From Setophaga petechia (lineage: Eukaryota; Chordata; Aves; Passeriformes; Parulidae): 64,000 bases of DNA. The DNA lies in assembly GCA_024362935.1 (NCBI GenBank), contig JANCRA010000004.1:21712121-21776120 (forward strand), read 5' to 3'. Positions 48,673 through 62,853 of this stretch are shown in pieces (positions within the stretch are counted from its first letter, which is position 1; every line of letters starts with the position of its first letter). The position numbers and the translations under genes were made by a program. The notes under the pieces were generated by a model. That model saw only the letters and a program-made list of their open reading frames with translations. It had not been told where the DNA came from and did no database searches.

Positions 48673-51600
48673 CATTACTTTTTCATGGAAACAAAAACTA
48701 CCATTTTGGACTATTTTCTGTTGTTTGTGGTTTATGTTTTTATGGATTATTTTACTATTACTAAACCAATGGGATTAATGTCAAGGACTTGCATTTATTT
48801 TCTGTTTCAATAATAGTATGTCTTGTATTCAAGACTTTGGCTTTTCAACTCTTACAGTTCATACTGTAAAGATAACAGGCTTGGCCATTAGTGATCATCA
48901 GCATCACCACTAAGAAAAGATTCATGTTGGTCTTATTTATTAAGGGAATCAAAATGTGCTATTATGTTCCTAATAACTTTGTTTATTCAAACTCCCCTAC
49001 TTACCCACAGTACGAGTAAAGTGCAGACAGCTGTTGTAGAAGCTTCCCTATGCAGCTCTGGAAATGAGGTTGTCTTTCAACTAAGGACACTCTATTCTCA
49101 TAGAGAAAAGAGTAGAATAAATGTGGATCTTTGTACTGTGAGGTAAACACTGATGTTGGATACATGAAGTTGTGTTAAGGATAAGAGCTGATGAAGCAGA
49201 GAAGTGTGTCTAAGAACTGTGTTAGATCATAAAATGTTCTGTTCAAGCTTCTCCTCCTGGGCAAATATATAATTACAAAAATAAAATATTAAAAGCAGTC
49301 AAACAAGCAAAGAAAACTTTGTCACTTTTAATGTATATTTCCCACAAGAAAAAGAGATTTTAGAATATGAAAGAGTACTTTGTTGATTTCTTTCCTGTAG
49401 AAGATAAAGAACACTAGTATCAGAATCTAGAAACAGATTTGATGTCAAAAAGACATCCCTGGAGAGATGAAATAAAAGGCTTGCTTTGCTGTTAGACAGC
49501 ACAGTGGCAGAAACAGAAAAACACGAACTGTAGAACTGCCATAAAGCTTATCACAAAAAATATCAAGAAACAAATATGAACGTATGCATATTATTTTAAG
49601 AGCATGTATTTAGAATATTTTTTAAGGTCTTTACATTAATTTAGTGTCCATTGACTATATGCTTTGTGCTGAAGTATGAGCAATGTGTTACTATTGATTT
49701 TAAGCATTGATAAGCAGAGACCACTAATACAGCTAAAAAGATTACATTCTGCTCTCTTCACATGAAGCCTACCTTTTGTTTTCAGGAAATACAATTGAAT
49801 ATGCTTTTTCCAAACCAATTCCAGAAAAAACACTGTTAAAAGACACCATTAAGTTCTTCATAAACAATCTATTTTATTGTTTGTTTCGAAAGTTTAATGA
49901 TTATCCAAAACCCTTTAAAAATATAAAACTTTGTTTAGGCCACTTTCCCAAGGGAAATTCATGGCTGTGAACTAACATACAGTCAGTGATATTTTCAAAA
50001 GGATAGAATACATTTTGTTGGCAATGTTGTTCCATGCTTTTATGTGAGTTTATTTGCTTCAGGAAAGAAGAAGACAATCCAGGACGCTCTTATGACCCAT
50101 CATCTCCCAGTCTAAGCCATAAACTCAGACACAGTGAAATATGCTGGTTATTGAAAATAGACAATAGTATTTCTATTCTCTATTCAGAAACAGAGGATAA
50201 GGAAGCAAAGTCTAATAAGTAAGTCAATACAAAGCTCGGGTGGGATAAGATTGCCCTATTTTTTTATGGAAGTAAGGCAAGAGAAGTTAAGGGGATTGTG
50301 AAGGAGTAAAACAGTACTTAGGATCCTCTAAACCCTCACTTGTAGTGTTTATAACAAAAATAGAGCAAAAGTTCAGATTAGAAGTTGTTCTCTTCTCATC
50401 TGCTAACTGCATATAAACAGTGACTTCACAGTCACAAAATAGTTGCAATCATAAGATCAACATGCAAGACAGTTAAATATATACCTCAATAGGTTTTCTG
50501 AGTGCTGAGTTCAGTCTATTCACTTACTCAGTGTGCAATTCCATATACTTTAGTAGGAACAATTTTTGTAAGAAATATTTACAGCCTGGAGAAGATTGTA
50601 ACATGCATGTAAATAGTATTTTTAAAAAACGGCAATAATTACAGTAGCATGTGGAGGCAACAATGAGCCTAAAAAGAATCTTGGTGGCAAGTTGCACTGC
50701 GGTAGACTAAATAACCACTAAGAGTGATGTGTATGGGAGGAACACACTGATCAGTGTATGATGATGTCAGAACTAATTAATCTTCGAATTAAGAAGCATA
50801 AGCAGAATAGGCACATATACTTTTATCATGATCCTCTGAATAGATAGTATTTATGCTTCTGCATAGATATCCCTTTTACTCTAAGAAAGGGAAAATCTTG
50901 TTTTACATTGCATTTCTTTTCTCCCTTCAATGAGGGAGAGTTTTGTTCTATCACCTGAAAGTGAAATAACTCACCAAGACAAAATGGCAGTGCTTTCTCA
51001 ACAACCATTTTTCTTTTTTTACTTTTTTTTTCTTTTCTTCCTCTTGTTTTTTTTAATAAAAGATGAATGACTGCATCTCCTGTATGAAAATGTTCTCCAC
51101 CCAAATTACTGTGGGCAAGATTTCCTCCTTCTTACCTATCTTCATTTTCTCTTCAACTCTAAAAATTGTCTAATCCACAATTGCATTTCTGTAGAGCAAT
51201 GAGGAACAGAACACAGGACTAACCAAGTGCTCATTTTCAACTGAGTTCAAAGATACTGTAGTACTTTATGACAGCCAAGTTCCTGTTTTTTAATTAAACT
51301 AAAAGTTGGTATTGGATACTGTATCTTCCTCATAGTGTCTCAAAATTTATTTTTACATACTGATTTCCTTTGTTAGCATTATTCTATCTTCTCATGTTTA
51401 TGGGTTTATATGCGCATGACACTATGAAGAGAGCCTCCTTTATATTTATAGTGATTGTAGCTCTTGACAAGTAATTCCTTTGTGATCCTTTCCCTTGGTA
51501 GTACATAGCTCATCTAATTGTACCTTACAACAGTCACTTCCTGAAGAGCTCATATTTATCCAGAATGTTGCAATTCAACAATGTGCAATTGTTGAAGAGA

Positions 51601-53669
51601 AGAGATATTTGAACTGTGTTATTACAGGCAGAAAAATGGGATTTTTTTCACAGCCCAAAGCTTCTGTAAGCAGAATCAGAGAATGGTCATTCTTGGAAGA
51701 CAGCATACAGGCACCCTCATGCCTCTCATTGCTTACAGTCCAGAAGCTTCCAGTAGGAAAATAACTGTTTGTAATCTGAGTAAATGTAAACTAAGTCAAA
51801 CTGATCATTTTATTAGGGCAAAACTTCTTTGAAGCTGCTCAACTTTGAATTAATCTCAGCAACTGTTTTTTCTGAGGACCATTTATGGAATTAGTATTAT
51901 TTCAATTTCTCCTATGTTCAAATAGGACACAGCATAGGAGAAAGAATACACTATTGATTTTTATAGCAAATTCCCAAGAGACACAGGAATTATTTGCTTG
52001 GTGGGAAACTGAGCTATCCATTTTTCCAGCTAGATTGTACTTCTCCTCTAGCTCTCCTTCAGATGAGTAAGCCCAAGGCGGGGATGAAGGATAAGAGGCT
52101 AAGGGATCTGTCTATATAGAATTGTTTTCTACCTTGGAGAGCCAATTAAACATAAACTGCCTTGGGCTTTTAAGTGTCTTCAGAATGCCAAAGCTAATGT
52201 CTCATTTCATATCTTAATTTCTTTCTTTATTATTCAACAAAAATGTTTTAGTTTACATAGAGCAGGTGTTATTTCTGTAAATGGTACCTGTTTGGAAATT
52301 ATTCTGATTTAACTGACAATAACCAATTTTAACACTTGGTGATTTGTCCTTCTTGGTGGTATCAGAGATAACAGTAGTCATCAGAAAAATTATCTGGTAG
52401 ATCTTATCCTTTTTTCCCTTACCTGCGCAGAGCTCTAGCAAAAGGTTATCTCATTTCCTTCCATTTCCTTTAATACATGAGAATCAATATTGTATCAAAC
52501 CCTTTGTAAGGCTCAGATTTCACAAGCACATAAACACTAACATTTATTTAAGTCCATTGAATACATGTGTTATGTTGAGCACATCTTTTTATATTATTTG
52601 AACAAGGGCCTCAATTCCCAGTGTTTTTTGCTGAAGTTACCTACCCTTCCGGTTTTACTTAAAAATATTCATCAGATGTGGGAAATTATGTCAAAACATC
52701 CAGGTAATGTGTTTTACTCTTCCTTTTGATATAATAAAATAACAGTAGAAGCAGCAATAATTATCACTTTCACCATATAAAAATTGTACCATAATATTTA
52801 AGTTTGGCATGTCCTTTGACTGTAATTCTCCTTCCTTTCAAATACAAGAAAAACATCAGTGTTGGTGGTTTTGAATTATCCATGTTATATTAATCTTTCT
52901 GTCTCAAGATTTCCAAAGTAGAAGTAACAATGCCATACATGATGGAAGTCCATGTAAAATTCGTGAGAATTGTATTTGTCTCAGAAATGTGAAGGGATAG
53001 CAATGAAATAATTTTTCAGTGGATGAAATAGGGATAGTAGAACTGAAGGACTCATTGTATTTTTGGCTGAAGGACATGTTGCTTGTCTTTATATTCCCAT
53101 TCTAGTGGCACACAGCATTGTAGACCTTAGAGATATACAAGTGGTTTCACGGGATTCCACTCTGGCCTCCAATGGATTAATTAACAAAAGTGATGAAAGT
53201 TAATTTCTGCTTCAAGGCTCAAAAGAAGGGCTGAGATTTTGATTGAAAGATTAAAATAAATGTTCTCCATATTAATTTTAACTTTCAGAATAAGTTAGCA
53301 TTGACTTCTTTGTTGCAAGTCTCCTCTAGTAACCTGTGATAGAAGACAAATAATTCCTCTGTTTGACTCCCAGCAACTATTGGAACCAAATAATGATACA
53401 AACATGAATAACTAGAGTAAAACTAGTTAAAATGGAAAATATAAGGTATTTAAGTAAATTGAGTTGAAAGATTCTGAGAAAACCAGTCCGCTCATGTGTA
53501 TTTATAGACAGATAGAAAATTACAATATTCATCTGAATGTCCTTTTTTATATTCCAGTTCTATGTCTCAGTGATCACACTAATAACATGTTGGAATTGCA
53601 TCTGTGGTTTACAGCTGGACAGTAACTGGAACTGTACCACTGATTTCTGCTAGAATGTCTTCCAGCTTA
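48673..53669. other. Intergenic DNA, unrecognised
   Basis: AT-rich sequence between the two LTR pieces. Frames are short. A T-rich tract lies at about 51007-51055. No gene or known repeat was seen. Confidence 0.55.
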
Positions 53670-54600
53670 TGCTGGGTTTTGGTAGCAAGGAGATTTGGTG
53701 TCTTCTATGAGAGAAGCCAGAAGCTTCCTGCATGTCTGACAGAGCCAGTTTCAACTGGCTCAAAGGACCAAGTCCATAAGCAATGGTAACAGTGTCTCTG
53801 GGATAACCCTTTCATGAAGGGGGGGGAAATGTGCTGCAAAAAATAATAAAAAAGGAGCCAAAAGAGAGGACTGAGAACATGTCAGAGAGACAGCCCTTCA
53901 GACACTGAGGTGAGCGGAGAAGGAGGGGGAAGAAGTCATCCAGGCACCTCTGCTCTCTTTCTCAGAAGCAGAGATCCCCCTGCAGCCTGTGGTGCAGCCC
54001 ATGGTGCAGCAGCTGTGTGCCTGCAGCCCATGGAGGTCCATGGGTGTACGATAAATAAACTATTTAGTGCAATATAACACACGGGGATGCAGAGATCCAC
54101 CTACAGCCCTCGGAAGAGCCCACTGTGGAGCAGGTTAATGCTGGAAGGAGGCTGTGACTGCTGAGTCACATTATGGATCCATGATGGAGCAGTCTGTTCC
54201 TGAAGGACTGCATCCTGAGGAAGGGACCCACTCTGGAGCATGAGGAGAAAGAAGCAGCAAAACCAGCATGTGATGAACTGACCACAACCCTCAGTCCCTG
54301 TCCACCTGAGCTGCTGCAGGGAAGAAGTGGAAAATTTGGGAGTTAAGTTGATCCCGAGGAGAAGGGAGGGGTGGGGGGAAGCTGTTTTAACATTCCGATT
54401 TATTTCTTCCTACTGTACTCTGATTTGACTGGCAATGAATTAAATTAATTTCTCTTAATAGAGTCAGTTTTGGTGAATGGTCTCTTCCTGTTCTTATCGT
54501 GACCCTCAATCCTTTTATTTTCTCTCCTGCTGCCCAGCTGAGGAGGTGGAGGGATCCATGGTCAGCATCTGGTGTCCAGACATCGTCGACCCTTTGCACA
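53670..54600 (+). mobile_element. Probable solo LTR of an avian endogenous retrovirus
   Basis: The run contains GGTTTTGGTAGCAAGG, CTTCCTGCATGTCTGACAGA, GTGTCTCTGGGATAACCC, GAGGTGAGCGGAGAAGGAGG, TGTTCCTGAAGGACTGCATC, TGATGAACTGACCACAACCC, TGATTTGACTGGCAATGAAT and a closing GCATCTGGTGTCCAGACATC. This order fits a long avian LTR of the ERVL-like kind as I remember it. It opens with TG and closes with CACA. No gag, pol or env sequence and no second LTR flank it, so a solo LTR is likely. A clear target duplication was not found. About 40 bp at about 54041-54080 look like an extra insert. Confidence 0.65.
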
Positions 54601-56929
54601 GCCATAAGCTTTACTATAATAAGAAATTAACAGCCCAAACTATTTAAACCCCATTGATGGTTCTACAATCGTATTTCTTCTTCTGTACTTAATTCTATTT
54701 GTATTTCAATAGTAGAACCTGAGAGGAGGAAATGAATTAAAAATTCTTTCTAGTTGTCTCATAGGCACACACAAAAAGAAAAGGGGAGAATACAACTCAC
54801 TTAGGTCTTGCAAACTTCACAAAATTTTTACAACCATGGCCTAGTCTGTCAATTCCTCTGTGTTTAAAGCTAACCAAATTACAATTTGAAAACATGAAAA
54901 ACCTCTCCTCTGAACCTGTTCAGATCCCATCATAAATCCTGTATATTTTCAGTATATATGCAATTGTTGTTCATACATAATTAATATCAATTTGGAGAAG
55001 TGCAGACACTGATTGCTTTGAGCAGAAAAGAAGAGCAGAAAATTCTGCTCTAAAGTCTATAGCTCTTATGTGGCAGATACATAGGCAGAAATATAACAGG
55101 TACAATTGGAATTTTTGAAGGTCTTGTAAAACATCAGTATAGTCCAGCGAGCCAGTCAAAAAAAGCTGTGCTCTAATAGGAAAAAAAGAACAATTTGTTC
55201 TCAGGGCTATTTCATGTGGGATGTTTAGGAGAGGAGACACTCTAGCATCATTCTACTAACCTGATTCATGTTCTTAATGTCCCATTGCCTTTAAAATGTT
55301 AACAGCCTGAAAGATGAAAGGATGTTTGGAAATGATGTTAGGAAAGGAGGATAGCATGTTGAGACAGAGGGAGAAAAGTTCAAAGCTAAGACTAGATGAA
55401 GCCTAATCCAGTAGACTTTTAAAATTCCAAAAGGTGCTGGAATTAAAAATTGTTATAAACCACAGTAACCATCCTTTCACACTAGGAAATATGTAGTCTT
55501 ACACTCCTAGTTGCTTTTTTAACTGGAATTCAGTGATGGCACAGATTCTTTCCCAACTCAGCGGTAAAATATATATCTATATAAACAAATTAATACCAGG
55601 AATTCCTTCTTTTCTTAATGTGTTCACACATTATGACCTTTGTCTTAGCCTCCAACTGCTACAGAACTCCAACTTTGAAAACACACCGTCCTGGAATGAT
55701 GCCATGTGCACACATTGTCACGCTGTCTAAACAGGTGTCCTTTGCCCAGAAATTACCATATCAAGTTTTGTCATAAACTTCATGTTCAACATATTAAACA
55801 TCTAATTCTTCCACAAGTACTCAACCTCGAAGATAGAGACTGAGCTAGAGGCAGGGCATTTCCATGTTAATTGCGCCAAATTTAATAAATTCCTACTCTC
55901 CTACATGCTGCCATTTAACATTCATAGCTTTCTAGAGGTAGAGCTTCACAGTACTTTGCCAAGTGGAGAAGAGTCTTGAAAATTGTCTTACAAAACAAAA
56001 CTATCATACAAATGGGCCTGCTGGTACCAGCAACAGGAATCTGCAGTAACATGTTAATGAAGTATTTACCTATGAAAGTACACTTGCATTTGTGAATAAC
56101 TAACAAAACACACAGCTGCACAGTTTGCTGTTTGGTTTTTTATAACATTTACTTCCTTAATGTTAGAGGTAAGTTATATCACTTACAAGCTGGAACACTA
56201 ATTTCTTCCAACTTTTAAAAATCTGTTATGTCCTTCAAGCATTTCCCAAAATTAAGATGCTTTTAAAAATCCCAAGCTTCCTGTTTCTTCAAGACATTAT
56301 TTGGGTGTAATAATGTCCCTTCTGGGAACTGCAGTTTTGCTTTATAATGCTGTTTTTTCCTCTTGCTGCAACTGGTATTCTGCCTGCTGAACTCTTTGCA
56401 GTCCTCTTACATTTGCACAAAGACAGATATTTCTTCGTTAATTGGCATATTAAAAATTTATGGTGCACTAGGATGTTTAATATTTAAATACAATGTTTAA
56501 TGTTTTCTGTTGCCAATTTTCAAAAAAAAAAAAAAAAAGAAAAAAAAAAGAAGCAAGTATCATAGAGAATGAGAGAATGCTGTTCTTTTCCAGACAATTA
56601 GAGATCTTATTTTGAGTTAGCATTCAGGATAGATAACATCATTACTCCAGCATCAGTAAATATTTTTTATAAGCTGAAGATCACACTACATTTTGATTCC
56701 CAAGGCAGCCAGCCTTGATACACTATGGTGCTGTAAATCAATCTGGTTTTTTACTTTTTCATTTTTTTCTGAGGACTGCTGCTGACATATAGAAAGGATT
56801 ACCAATCAGCTACCTGAAGGGAGCCTTTATTACCTGAAAGGAGCCTACAAGAATTCTGGAGAGGGACTCTTTACAAGAGCAGGCAGTGATTGGACAAAAG
56901 GCAATGGCTTTAAAATGAAACACAGCAGA
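54601..56929. other. Intergenic DNA, unrecognised
   Basis: AT-rich sequence with the poly(A) tract noted separately. Nothing else was recognised. Confidence 0.55.
56521..56554. repeat. Poly(A) tract
   Basis: A run of A interrupted by single G residues. No retrocopy body was recognised immediately to its left. Confidence 0.8.
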
Positions 56930-57155
56930 TTAGATTAGATATTAAGAAAATCTTATTTACTGGGAGGGTACTGAGGCATTGGCACAGGCTGCCCAGAAAA
57001 GTTGTGGATGCCTGCAAGTGTTCAAGGCCAGTTTGGATGGAGCTCTGAGCAACCTGGAGAGTCTAGAGAAAGTTGCCCTTGGTTATGGCAGTTGGGTTGG
57101 AAGGAGATGATTTTCAATGTCCCTTCCAACCCAAGCCACTCTGTGATTCTATGAT
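56930..57155 (+). mobile_element. CR1 LINE 3' end
   Basis: ATTGGCACAGGCTGCCCAGAA, later GTTGGGTTGGAAGGAGATGA and TTCCAACCCAAGCCACTCTG, then GATTCTATGAT, form a nearly complete CR1 3' tail in plus orientation with the usual terminal repeat. Confidence 0.9.
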
Positions 57156-57802
57156 ATGCACCATTAACATTAAACTAGAAGCTATTTTATCAGGGAATTT
57201 TCCATTTCCTAGTTAATCTGTTAAATACTTTCCACACAAAGCTTGGAGTCGACAAAGTACTAAATTCACTGGTGAGGCAGCTAAATGCAAAGTCAAGATT
57301 TCAATCTTCCTACTTTAAAGCAAAAAAGCAGAATGTCACAATTTAAACTGAGAAAGACCAGTGTATAAAGCAGAACATGAAGAACCTGGGACACTTGTAT
57401 TATATATTCTTCTCACCCCAGGCTGCTTCTCTGTTTTTAAGCAAATCAGCTGCAACACACTGACTTTCATGGACCAATTCAAGACAATGTTCTCCTATCT
57501 GCGCATAAATCAAAAAATGCAAGTACAAAAAAAATCATGTTATATTACTGTTCAACTTCCTAGGGACCTATACAAGCACTAAGAAAGTGCCTACAAAACT
57601 GTTTCATTCAAATGTAAACTGCCAAGATGAGATATTAGAACAGGCCAAGACCCATACATGTTGAATTCTTTTGTCTAAGTCACCTGTGTCTCACTCAATC
57701 CGGCAACGAGTCTAAGGAACTTTCCAACGCTCCTTAGCATTTTTTCACTTAGTTGGGATTAAAGTTATAGGATGAAGCTTACCAACCCATATTCTGTTCT
57801 TC

Positions 57803-57990
57803 ACAGAAAGGGTGACAGGGCATTGGAATGGGTTGCCCAGGGAGTTGGTGGAGTCAGCGTCCCTGGATGTGTTTAAGAAAAGTCTGAATATGGCATTTAG
57901 TGTCTAATTAAAAAGATGGTGTTTTGTGAGAGGTTGGGCTCGATAATCTCAAATGTCTTTTCCAATCTAATTAATTCTGTGATTCTTTAT
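57803..57990 (+). mobile_element. CR1 LINE 3' end, second copy
   Basis: GGGCATTGGAATGGGTTGCC, GTCCCTGGATGTGTTTAAGA, GGTTGGGCTCGATAATCTCA and TAATTCTGTGATTCTT mark another CR1 tail in plus orientation, about 650 bp beyond the previous one. It differs enough from the first to suggest a separate insertion of another subfamily. Confidence 0.88.
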
Positions 57991-60900
57991 TATTCCAGAG
58001 GATGAGTCAGATGATCTAAGTGACAGCTCTTTACTTTTCAAAGAGGCCCTGCTTTCTGTTGGTTGGCCAATCTTGCTTTGCACGCCCATCACCTTTCTTA
58101 GCACCATAAGCTCTTGTTGGGGCTTTTAATCCAACCATTCGAAAGCATAATTTCCCTTCTTCATGGCTAAATTTAAAAAAAAAAATAAGGTTTGATTTTG
58201 ATTTTGGGCTTTACTCTGGCTATTTCTCCAGGGAAAGACCTTTTTTAATTTCAAATCTGTGAACCTTCTCCGAAGATGACAGTTTTGAGCTGGGAATAAC
58301 TTTTGTTGTCATTACTCTTTTGTGACCTTAAATGTCCCTTCTCTTATGCTGTCTGACACCCATAAATATGAAAGAAAATTATTGGGCAGATATTCCAGCT
58401 AAACTATAGAAGTTCCATCCTCAGAACAATCTTCAGAATTCCACAGCTGATACTTACTTCTCAAGATTATTTTGTTATTTTACACTTAATTAGCATCTAG
58501 GCATGCCCAAATTTTCTTGTTTCCTGCTCACAGTCATCCTTGGAAATAAAGATTGTTTGCAGAGTTAGGTCCCTGCATCTGATAAGTTATGCAAACAAAA
58601 GCTGTTTATTTAAAATCATAATAGTCAGAACATATAGTGCCAATCAGTAGTCCAGTGACTTGGAAAGGTATTTTATTTGCAGACATTATCTTAAGTAACT
58701 GTTTGAAGGTTTGTAGTACCAGAAGAACTAATAGGCAACTGAAGAGGCACTGCATTCTGGACTCTCCCCTTTCCAGAGAACAAAAGCTTTTTTTCTTATT
58801 TATAACTGATTGCTATTTTTTGCTAATACACAGTAATATGTTGTGTTTGTTTTAGATAGTTTTGGTTTTTTAAAGCAAAAACATACCATCTGTAAAACAT
58901 CTTTTATAAAGTTAGAGAAAAATCCTGAAATAGAGGTCAAAAAATTTGTTCTAAAAATGGTCTGGTAGGAGTGCTATACAGAAACAAAACAGTTGGTATG
59001 ATTCTGAAGCAGAATTTGTGCATAAGCAAAGCAATAACTTACCAGACTTCAAATGAAATCATATGTCATAAGCAGAGTAGCATATATCGGATCACACTCT
59101 GTTGTTTGTCTCTTCAGGCTTCTTCTTATATTTGCCAACTATTATTTCTCCCATGATGTTTCTTTTTAACATACAATAAGGTTATACACTGTTGATGACT
59201 AGGCAACATTAGAGAAAACTTATAAAATAGCAGATGTGAATCACTAAGAAAATGCCCTGTGAAGGAGTTTTATTGTAACATATTCAGCTGCAACATCATG
59301 ATTCTAACTGCAGTAGGCAGCCCCAAATTTAATATGTAATTTTAATATCTAGCATCAGATATTTTTTTTCCCTCATGTTATTAAAGTGCGTATAGATAGA
59401 AACATTTCTTTGTGTGTGCTGTTTCCTTCCTCACCTGTGGCTCTGCTCTGCCCAGTGACACAGAAGATGCTAGGCTCACTGGGACAGCCAGCCACCATCT
59501 GAAATGAAATCTGGAATATAATGGACCTGTCTTTGCCTAGTATCCACATTTAACAGTCATTTAGTCACCTTGGCTGCACTTCATTTTAAAATGAAGAAAA
59601 GAACTTCAATCCCACAACAGAGGAACACTTAAAAACCTACTCTAAAAGCACCCCATGTGCAGCCAGCATTTGGGTGTGGGGGAAGCAGCACTCAATAGCA
59701 CCAGAAGGGTCATCCATGATCCCCTCACATACGTGCTCTGCAGGCACAGCAGCCGTCCTCCCGATCCGTGTGGGACCCTGCCTGGAGAGGCTCCAGACAG
59801 CTGAGTGGAGAAGTTCCAGATGTTGAATGCAAGGCGTCTAGCCCTCAATGCTCATTTTCCCCAGAAGAGGTAGCATTTTCCAATCAGAAATAGCACACAT
59901 TACATTAAATTTACTTTCAAACAAGACGGGCTTAAATATGTCAAAACCCATTAAAAAATATATGCTATTTGGAATTCTAATAAGGTCCCCAACAACTCCA
60001 GTTGAATATGCTCTCATAATATCTATCAGATTGGTGTATATACGTAGGTGCATTATAAATAGTTTGCTGAAAGTACTATTAAAAATGCTTTTATTAGGAT
60101 AATTGATTGATCATACCTAAAAATTAACTCAGGTTTAGAGGCTACTGAATTTATGAAAAATGCCGCAGTGTGAATTTGAATGAAAGTTATGTAACTTTTA
60201 ATTTCACCATAAAGACTCTATGAAATAATGGAAAACATATACAATTTTAGTAACTCAGTATACTCAACCCTAAGAAATATATTGGACATTTGATGTCTTT
60301 TATCCTATGTCCAGTATCTACATGTGAATGGCCTGTATTTAGAGACAAAAAGGACTCAAGGACATCAACTTCCTGAATAAAATACTAGTCTTTTGAAGAA
60401 ACTAGTGCTGTCTCCTAAAGAAAGAATGCCCTCTACTGCTTGGTCAGAGAGCTGCTCCATAGCAAAAGGATCTCAAAACCATGTTTCATATGGACTGAAA
60501 ACTTTGGAAAATACATATAACAAAAAATACTACTGTTGTACTGTCGTTGTTGCTGCTGTTGTTAACAACAATAATAACAAATTCTATCACTGAAATATTA
60601 GGAGCTGTGTTACGCTTATAAAACTAAGTGTTCCTTAAAAGCATTTCTATCTGCTCTACTGTTCATTTTTCATTACATCCCTGCAGAGCATAGCCCAAAC
60701 ATCTTACCCTAAACAAATATATATGTGGAATATTTTCTCCCCAGTATTGAAATGAATAAATTTCGAAACAGCTAATCTTTATTTTCAGTTATTGTTTTCA
60801 CATGAATTTTCCTTAAACTTTATGTATTTGCTGCCTGTCCTCAAACTTAATACACCCCACTTTATTAATATATACAGTCTCCTTCAAAGACACATGTATA

Positions 60901-62784
60901 TTGTTCATCCACAGTGCTTTGCCTTTGGAAACCAGACAGCTGAAAGTCTTCCACCTCTAAAACCTTCACAGCATGCAATTTTGAGGCATGCTACACACAG
61001 AAGTGCTTTAAAGCATCATCAAGAAGCAGCAGAGACATGCATGCTGAATTGGTTTACCTCAGCAGAGGAGAGGCTGATGAATGATACTCTAGAAATTTAC
61101 CTCAGATCTGATTCTGTTTAATATCAAATTTGTTCCTAAGGAAACCCTGTATTTTCTTAAAGCAATAGAAAATTTCCTGAAGTGGGCTTTAAAAAGTCTC
61201 TAACTAGGATCTCCAGCAGCATATATTCACCTTTTTCATGCCACTTTCCCACCCATTTACTTGGCTGTCCAAATAAGTAAAGAGAAAGTCTAGGGATGTG
61301 CACAGTAGGCTAATTTTTGTTTCTCTAGTAAGAGTCCTTTAGATTGTACGACATTAAAAATACAAACTCAAAGACAGTTTAGTTCATGACTGTTTAAAAG
61401 CACATAAATGATGAATATCTGGAATACATGATGTTTTCTGTTTCATTCTTGACAGCACTTCACATTCTTGCCCATTCTCATAGCATGAGCTCTTTGGCAG
61501 TGTGGGAATTCAAAAAGTTAGTGCCAAAACACTGAGGGATTGCACGACCAGCAAACACATCTGAAACTATATCTTTGTCTTTTACCTGTCCCTAGATGTG
61601 GAAAAACAAAAAAATTCATGACCTTAAAGTAATTTTTTTTTTCCTGCCAGATATGAATTTGAATTTTCTTTTATTCCCAATGTCACACTTGCAGTATCTG
61701 GAAAAAGGCATGGTCTGGAGGGAAGACCCTATTTTCTCATATGGAGAAATATAAAGGTATAAGACCAGGCTGTTAGGTCAGGTAGTTCTACATTAACTGA
61801 GAGAAACTTACAGTGTATGCTGTAAGACAAAACATGAGAAAAATAATTTCAAATCAGATATGACATTAGCCAGTATTCTCCAAACGCTTTCAGATCTTAA
61901 ACAATGAGGCCATAATTTCTAGGAAAAGAAAATATAAATTTTTACTATTCAAAAATTAAATAGAAGCTTTTATTTACTTAAAGAAAGAATGACAGGCATG
62001 TAAAATCTCACACACAGAACTTGATTAAGTTTCATGTAAAAAAAAGAAAAATCCAGTTTTATGCCAAACACACTGAAAACATGAATAAAGAACAAGTTAT
62101 TTAGAGACATCTCAGCCTCCCTGTTAGTAAATTATTTTATTTTGAGAAGGAAGGAACTGCTAGCTACACAAAACTTGATCAATGTTTTGATCAAAGTTGT
62201 GTATACAAAAGGAGCAACTCTCGATTCCAGACTAATTCAACATTAGACTTAATTTTCAACAAGCAATGGCAGATGTAGCATCATGGTTATTCATGAACAT
62301 TCATACATCTTTTCTACAATTATTCTTATGTTCTAGCCACGAACTGACCCGATAGCGTCAAGGATACACTTCCCCAAGCCTGCATAGCAGTAACAACCAC
62401 AGGTGAGAATGGCTACAGCAAGTGTGTACAAAGGTTTTTATTGTTCTTCAGCTTTTGCTATTACACCCACACGTGCATAACTTGGAGGGATAGATGTCTG
62501 AGACAGCCTTCATAGTAATAATAGTGTATGTGCCAAAATTTGCACATCTTCAGATCAACAAACACACTCAAAATTTTACCAATCTAAGAATTTTACCTTT
62601 CCATGAGGATAAACTGAGCGTTCCATTTTCAGCAGTAATAAATAAAAATCTCATTAATATACTGTCCAAATATAATGAATATATTATCCAAACATTATCT
62701 CCCAAATAGAATACATTATCAAACACTTTTTTCTTTCAAAGACTATATACAAGGTCCATGTGCACTTTCCCACAAATACTATCC

Positions 62785-62853
62785 ATTGCATGCAAGCATA
62801 CATGTATGTGTATACATACATACCTACCTATTTATCTATAGATGGATGGATGA
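62785..62853. repeat. Imperfect tetranucleotide microsatellite
   Basis: A run of ATAC, CTAC and TATC-like units moving into GATG repeats (CATACATACCTACCTA, later GATGGATGGATG). It is interrupted and short. Confidence 0.6.

Noticed and set aside
60530..60600. GTT/AAC-rich palindrome as a possible hairpin RNA
   Set aside because: Simple trinucleotide repeats on both sides of a GTTAAC centre explain it. The stem is only 7 bp without a loop.
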